The translations under genes were made by a program, and so were the position numbers. From Clostridium sp. 'deep sea' (GTDB taxonomy: Bacteria > Bacillota > UBA994 > PWPR01), in the NCBI RefSeq assembly GCF_014931565.1, contig NZ_CP063353.1, positions 124,001 through 188,000 on the forward strand: 64,000 nt of DNA, in the 5' to 3' direction. Each line of letters opens with the position of its first letter. The stretch's first letter is position 1. Below, piece by piece: positions 60,372-64,000 of the stretch. The notes under the pieces are model-generated. The model saw only the letters and a program-made list of their open reading frames with translations, did not search any database and was not told where the DNA came from.

Positions 60372-61391
60372 ATGAAAAAAGCATTTTGTATGTTTATGGT
60401 AGTAGCAGTTTTACTTTCTTTTTCGGGGTGTAAAAATAGCGAGGTAGCTAACCAAGATAACTCAAAAATATTGGTTTATTTATCTGGTCCAGAGCAAATG
60501 TTAACCAAGCTTGAGCAAGAGTTTGAAAACGAATATGGTGATGTTTGCGACTTTTTAATTATGAGTTGTGGGCAAGTTAAAAGTAAAATCTTTACTGAAA
60601 AAGAGGCTGGTAAAATAGAGGCAGATATTGTTTGGGGATCTGACCCAGCAGTATATAATCTTTTAGATAATGAGGATTTATTTGATCCCATAGCCATTGA
60701 AGAACAAGACAAAATTCAAGATAAGTACATAGTAGAGAAAAATTATGTTTTAACTAGTGAAAGATATGTAGCTATTCTTTATAATAAAAACAAACTTAAA
60801 GACAAAGACTTAGTAACTAGTTTTGCAGATTTAGCAAAAGAAGAATATAAAAACTCATTAGTTATGGCAGATGCAAATCAGTCTGCTACTGCTTTAGGAA
60901 TTGCTGCTTCTCTTTATCAAATTATGGGCAATGACATGACTTACTTCGAAAACTTAAAAAGAAATGGAGCTATGTTAACTAAATCAAATGGCCAAGTCCC
61001 ATCTAAAATTATGGAGGGAGAATATGATTTAGGTATAGGCCCTCACGATTCTGTTATAAGGTTAAAGAAAAAAGCAAAAAAAGAAGAATTTTCCATGCCG
61101 GTAGAAATAGCTTGGCCAAGCGAGGGCATCATTGCTATTGATAGGCCAATGGCTATTGTTAAAAAAGATAGTAGAAGTACTGAAAAGGATGAGTTGTGTC
61201 AGAAATTTGTTAACTTTATATTATCTAAAAAGGCACAAACTATAGCCTATAATGCTGGATTTGTAAGTGTAAGAACAGATATAGAAAACAAGTATCTACC
61301 AGAAGATGCTAAAGTCTTTAATATAGACTGGGAGAAGGCTACCGAGAATGAAAGCAAGTTTAAAAAAGACTACCAAAACATTTTCAAATAA
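60372..61391 (+). CDS. Iron(III)-type ABC transporter binding lipoprotein
   Basis: 339 aa, ATG 60372 after GGGGAG. Lipobox SFSGC. Extracellular solute-binding protein of the AfuA/FutA kind: ILVYLSGPEQMLTKLEQEFE, ADIVWGSDPAVYNLL, SERYVAILYNKNKL, GLGIGPHDSV-like YDLGIGPHDSVI and IDRPMAIVKKDS. The Fur-like operator and the FbpB-type permease support iron as substrate, although related proteins bind other ions or phosphonates. Confidence 0.82.
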   Translation: MKKAFCMFMVVAVLLSFSGCKNSEVANQDNSKILVYLSGPEQMLTKLEQEFENEYGDVCDFLIMSCGQVKSKIFTEKEAGKIEADIVWGSDPAVYNLLDNEDLFDPIAIEEQDKIQDKYIVEKNYVLTSERYVAILYNKNKLKDKDLVTSFADLAKEEYKNSLVMADANQSATALGIAASLYQIMGNDMTYFENLKRNGAMLTKSNGQVPSKIMEGEYDLGIGPHDSVIRLKKKAKKEEFSMPVEIAWPSEGIIAIDRPMAIVKKDSRSTEKDELCQKFVNFILSKKAQTIAYNAGFVSVRTDIENKYLPEDAKVFNIDWEKATENESKFKKDYQNIFK

Positions 61392-63087
61392 TAAAGTGAA
61401 TAATACAAGATTACGTTTTTCAATGAAAAACGTAATCTTGTTATTTATATTAATATTATTAATAAGCCTTGTTTTGTATCCTCTATTAGTATTAGTAATT
61501 AAAACCTTACTAATTAATGGTAAACTGAATCTTAAAAGTATCTTACAGGCCTTTGATGCGGGGGCTTTAAGATCAATTACCAATACAATAGTTTTAGCTG
61601 GCTCAGTGCTAATAACGACTTGGGTTATTGGTGGTAGTTTGGCCTTTATCGTAGTAAAAACTGACTACAAATACAAAAAACTAGTTGATTTTTTTGCTTT
61701 TTTGACCTTTACTATACCATCATATATTCTTGGTGTTTCTTGGATTCAGTTAACAAGTAAAAATGGGTATTTAGTAAGACTTGTAAAACTCTTTAATCCT
61801 AATTTTTCTATGAGTATAAAAACTTATTCATTAACTGCTTCTGTAATTGTTTTAGCTGTACATCTAGCTCCTTTAGTTTATTTTGGTATTAAAAATGCTT
61901 TAATAAGAATGGGAGACACCTTTATTAATAGTGCCAAAGTAAGTGGAATATCTAAAGTGAAAATAATTTTTACTATAGTTTTACCACTAATGTTACCAAC
62001 ACTAATCTCTACAGGATTATTGGTTTTTAGTAGAAGTATGGCAAATTTTGGGGTAGTGGCTCAGCTCGCTTTACCTGCTGGTAAAGAGGTTATGACAATA
62101 AGCATTTTTAGCGCATTACATAACCAAAATCTTCAGCTGGTTTGCATTTTATCTTTGTTATTAATGTTTATTTCTTTAACTATTTATCACATAATGGAGC
62201 ATATTGCTAACAATAAAAAATATATTTATGATTATGCCGAAAATGTTAAGCCAACTACTATTAGCTTGGGTAAACGTAAAATACCCATTCATTTATTAAT
62301 TACAAGCTACTTTAGCTTAACAATTGTGATACCTTTAGTAACTATTTTAGTTTCATCTTTTACAAAAAGATGGGGTGTTGATTTAGTACTAAAAAACTTT
62401 ACATTTAATAACTATCTCAAGGTATTTAGCGGTGAAGTAGCTTTAGGTAAGGCTTTGTTAAATAGCTTGAGTTATGGAATGATTGCAAGCTTATTAGCTG
62501 TAATTTTAACTAGTTTTATACTATATATGTATAAAAACTATCAAAACAAAGCCATAAAGCTGAGCTTAACATTAGCTCAATTACCCATAGCTATTCCTAA
62601 CATGATATTAGCTATAGCAGCTATTTTTGCCTGGAATAAATACCCCATAAAGTTCTATGGCACTAAGTGGATTATAATTATTACTTACACTGTACTGTTT
62701 ATTCCAATTATCTTAAAACAAACCCAAGGTATAGTAAATAATATGGACAATAACTGTGAAAATTCAGCCAGAACATTAGGCATTACATTTTGGAAAAGAT
62801 ACTGGTATTTATACATGCCACAGGTTAAAAATACCCTTATTGCTGGTTTTTTAGCTTGTTTATTAATATCCTTTAGAGAAATACCCATATCGTTATTATT
62901 GCATACCAAAACAAGCAAAACTTTGGGGGTAATGTTGTTTAATATTCAGTCTAATTCATATGGCTTAGAAATGACCTCAACAGTTGCTGTTATAACAATT
63001 TTGTTAAGCATAATAACTAGTTTTATAGTGCAAAAACTTAATGCAAAGGTAAGTGAGAGACATGGAGTTATTAATAAAGAATCTTAA
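61348..63087 (+). CDS. Iron(III)-type ABC transporter permease (fused two-domain)
   Basis: 579 aa with about twelve membrane helices: two copies of a six-helix permease, as in FbpB/AfuB. Coupling loops are SAKVSGISKVKIIFTIVLPLMLPTL and SARTLGITFWKRYWYLYMPQVKN. The start is taken at ATG 61348, 44 bp inside the upstream gene, with GGAGAAGG 9 nt before it; starts at GTG 61396 or ATG 61423 lack such a site. Confidence 0.85.
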   Translation: MKASLKKTTKTFSNNKVNNTRLRFSMKNVILLFILILLISLVLYPLLVLVIKTLLINGKLNLKSILQAFDAGALRSITNTIVLAGSVLITTWVIGGSLAFIVVKTDYKYKKLVDFFAFLTFTIPSYILGVSWIQLTSKNGYLVRLVKLFNPNFSMSIKTYSLTASVIVLAVHLAPLVYFGIKNALIRMGDTFINSAKVSGISKVKIIFTIVLPLMLPTLISTGLLVFSRSMANFGVVAQLALPAGKEVMTISIFSALHNQNLQLVCILSLLLMFISLTIYHIMEHIANNKKYIYDYAENVKPTTISLGKRKIPIHLLITSYFSLTIVIPLVTILVSSFTKRWGVDLVLKNFTFNNYLKVFSGEVALGKALLNSLSYGMIASLLAVILTSFILYMYKNYQNKAIKLSLTLAQLPIAIPNMILAIAAIFAWNKYPIKFYGTKWIIIITYTVLFIPIILKQTQGIVNNMDNNCENSARTLGITFWKRYWYLYMPQVKNTLIAGFLACLLISFREIPISLLLHTKTSKTLGVMLFNIQSNSYGLEMTSTVAVITILLSIITSFIVQKLNAKVSERHGVINKES

Positions 63088-64000
63088 AGTTAAATATGAT
63101 AAAACAGAGGTAATAAACAACCTTAGTCTTAGTTTAGATCGTAAAGAAATTTTGGCAGTAGTAGGTCCAAGTGGTTGTGGTAAAAGCACCTTATTATCTG
63201 CAATTGTTGGTTTAGTTAGACCAAATAGTGGTGAAATAAAAGTTAGAGATACTACGGTATTTTCAAGTAAGTTAGCAGTGAATATGGCTGTAGAAAAAAG
63301 AAACATTGGTTATGTATTTCAAAACTATGCTTTATGGCCTCATATGACGGTTTTTAATAATATTGCTTTTCCGTTGCGAGCAAATGGCTATAAAAAGACT
63401 GAAACCCTAACAAAAACAAATAATATTCTTAGTTTACTAAACCTAAATAAACATAAAAATAAATATCCCCATCAGTTAAGTGGGGGAGAAAAACAACGAG
63501 TTGCTTTAGGCAGGTCCTTAGTAGTTAATCCTCAATTATTATTATTAGATGAACCTTTAGCTAATATAGATGCTAATTTAAAGATTGAGTTACTAAAAGA
63601 ACTTAAAATGGTTCAGCAGAGCTTAGCAATTAGTATGATATATGTAACCCATGATCAAAATGAAGCATTTGAAATAGCAGATAAAATTGCAGTAATGAAC
63701 CAGGGAGAAATAAAACAAATTGATAGCCCAAAATCTCTTTATAATAAACCTAATAGCCTATTTGTGGCTAAATTTATAGGCAAAAACAATATTGTTTATA
63801 AGAATGACTATGAATCCTTAAGTATAGATTACCACTGTGAAACACCAGCTATAAGCATTAGGCCAGAAGACATACTAATTAAAGAAAACGGCAATTTGAG
63901 TGGTCGTATTACAAAAACAATTTATAGTTTAGATAGAGTTAAATACTTGGTTGATGTAAATAATACTAAATTATTAACCTATGGCAATAGTCAATATAAT
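63062..64000 (+). CDS. Iron(III)-type ABC transporter ATPase (cut by window edge)
   Basis: ATG 63062 lies 26 bp before the end of the permease gene; 313 codons are in the window. Walker A GPSGCGKSTL, VFQNYALWPHMT Q-loop, LSGGEKQRVALGRSL, Walker B LLLDEPLANID and H-loop YVTHDQNEA. A TOBE-like region begins at about 245 (ISIRPEDILI). It is of the FbpC/PotA type. The 3' end lies beyond the window. Confidence 0.9.
   Translation, partial: MELLIKNLKVKYDKTEVINNLSLSLDRKEILAVVGPSGCGKSTLLSAIVGLVRPNSGEIKVRDTTVFSSKLAVNMAVEKRNIGYVFQNYALWPHMTVFNNIAFPLRANGYKKTETLTKTNNILSLLNLNKHKNKYPHQLSGGEKQRVALGRSLVVNPQLLLLDEPLANIDANLKIELLKELKMVQQSLAISMIYVTHDQNEAFEIADKIAVMNQGEIKQIDSPKSLYNKPNSLFVAKFIGKNNIVYKNDYESLSIDYHCETPAISIRPEDILIKENGNLSGRITKTIYSLDRVKYLVDVNNTKLLTYGNSQYN

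Noticed and set aside
1-64000. tRNA, rRNA, prophage, transposase or integrase genes
   Set aside because: None was recognised on either strand.

Overview
The window looks like chromosomal DNA of a low-GC Gram-positive bacterium (Bacillota, probably an anaerobic clostridial lineage). The coding sequence is AT-rich, most genes have strong GGAGG-type ribosome binding sites, binding proteins are lipoproteins with a lipobox, valS has a T-box leader, and ECF transporters and intrinsic terminators are used throughout. No rRNA, tRNA, CRISPR array, intact insertion sequence or prophage was seen. The species cannot be named from the sequence.

Layout. 1-0.76 kb: two tandem DUF402 genes (minus), one cut by the window edge. 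0.87-10.2 kb: a nucleoside uptake and salvage locus, made of a LacI-type regulator with a 31-bp palindromic operator on its own promoter, ribokinase, BMP-family lipoprotein, double ABC ATPase, two permeases, nucleoside hydrolase and an ADP-ribosylglycohydrolase-family protein. 10.4-12.2 kb: pepF. 12.2-16.6 kb: an HD-GYP protein, a YqxD-family protein and a HutD/Ves protein, between copies of a dispersed intergenic repeat. 16.6-18.2 kb: lyxose isomerase and sugar kinase. 18.7-21.0 kb: a double-HTH MerR regulator and an ABC-2 exporter, with a terminator/RBS hairpin between them. 21.1-24.8 kb: MsrA-MsrB fusion, AlkD-like protein, ArsR-type regulator and an unknown partner.

24.9-33.7 kb is the most interesting region. 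A molybdenum-cofactor (Moco) riboswitch followed by a terminator leads an operon encoding an FMN-binding membrane-anchored protein, a lipoprotein of repeated molybdopterin-oxidoreductase-like (SUOX-fold) domains, an ECF S component, a lipoprotein fusing such a domain to a nucleotide-pyrophosphatase-type phosphodiesterase, another small SUOX-like protein, two ECF ATPases, an EcfT, a MobB-like GTPase with a C-terminal Fe-S motif, a kinase-fold protein and a small Cys-rich protein. I infer an uptake or salvage system for Moco, molybdopterin or a related pterin, made when intracellular Moco is low.

33.8-38.8 kb: unknown genes, a small membrane protein with a UPF0145 gene, a decayed copy of that membrane protein gene, a subtilisin-like lipoprotein, an AraC-GGDEF fusion and an anchored unknown protein. 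38.9-43.3 kb: potABCD with an XRE-cupin regulator. 43.4-47.2 kb: Fic, Nudix, PPP phosphatase and GNAT genes. 47.4-54.9 kb: a cellulose-synthase-like exopolysaccharide operon (GH8-like, degenerate GGDEF, DUF2334, GT2, SPOR-BcsB-like). 55-57.4 kb: NatAB-like exporter. 57.5-60.1 kb: valS (minus) with T-box leader. 60.3 kb to the end: an iron(III) ABC transporter behind a Fur-box-like palindrome, with the ATPase cut by the window edge.

Cross-cutting signals: three anchored proteins whose only well-placed starts are ATT or ATA codons; a family of TGTAGTG-prefixed stem-loops with compensatory stem changes; and a 29-bp intergenic repeat made of 9-nt units.
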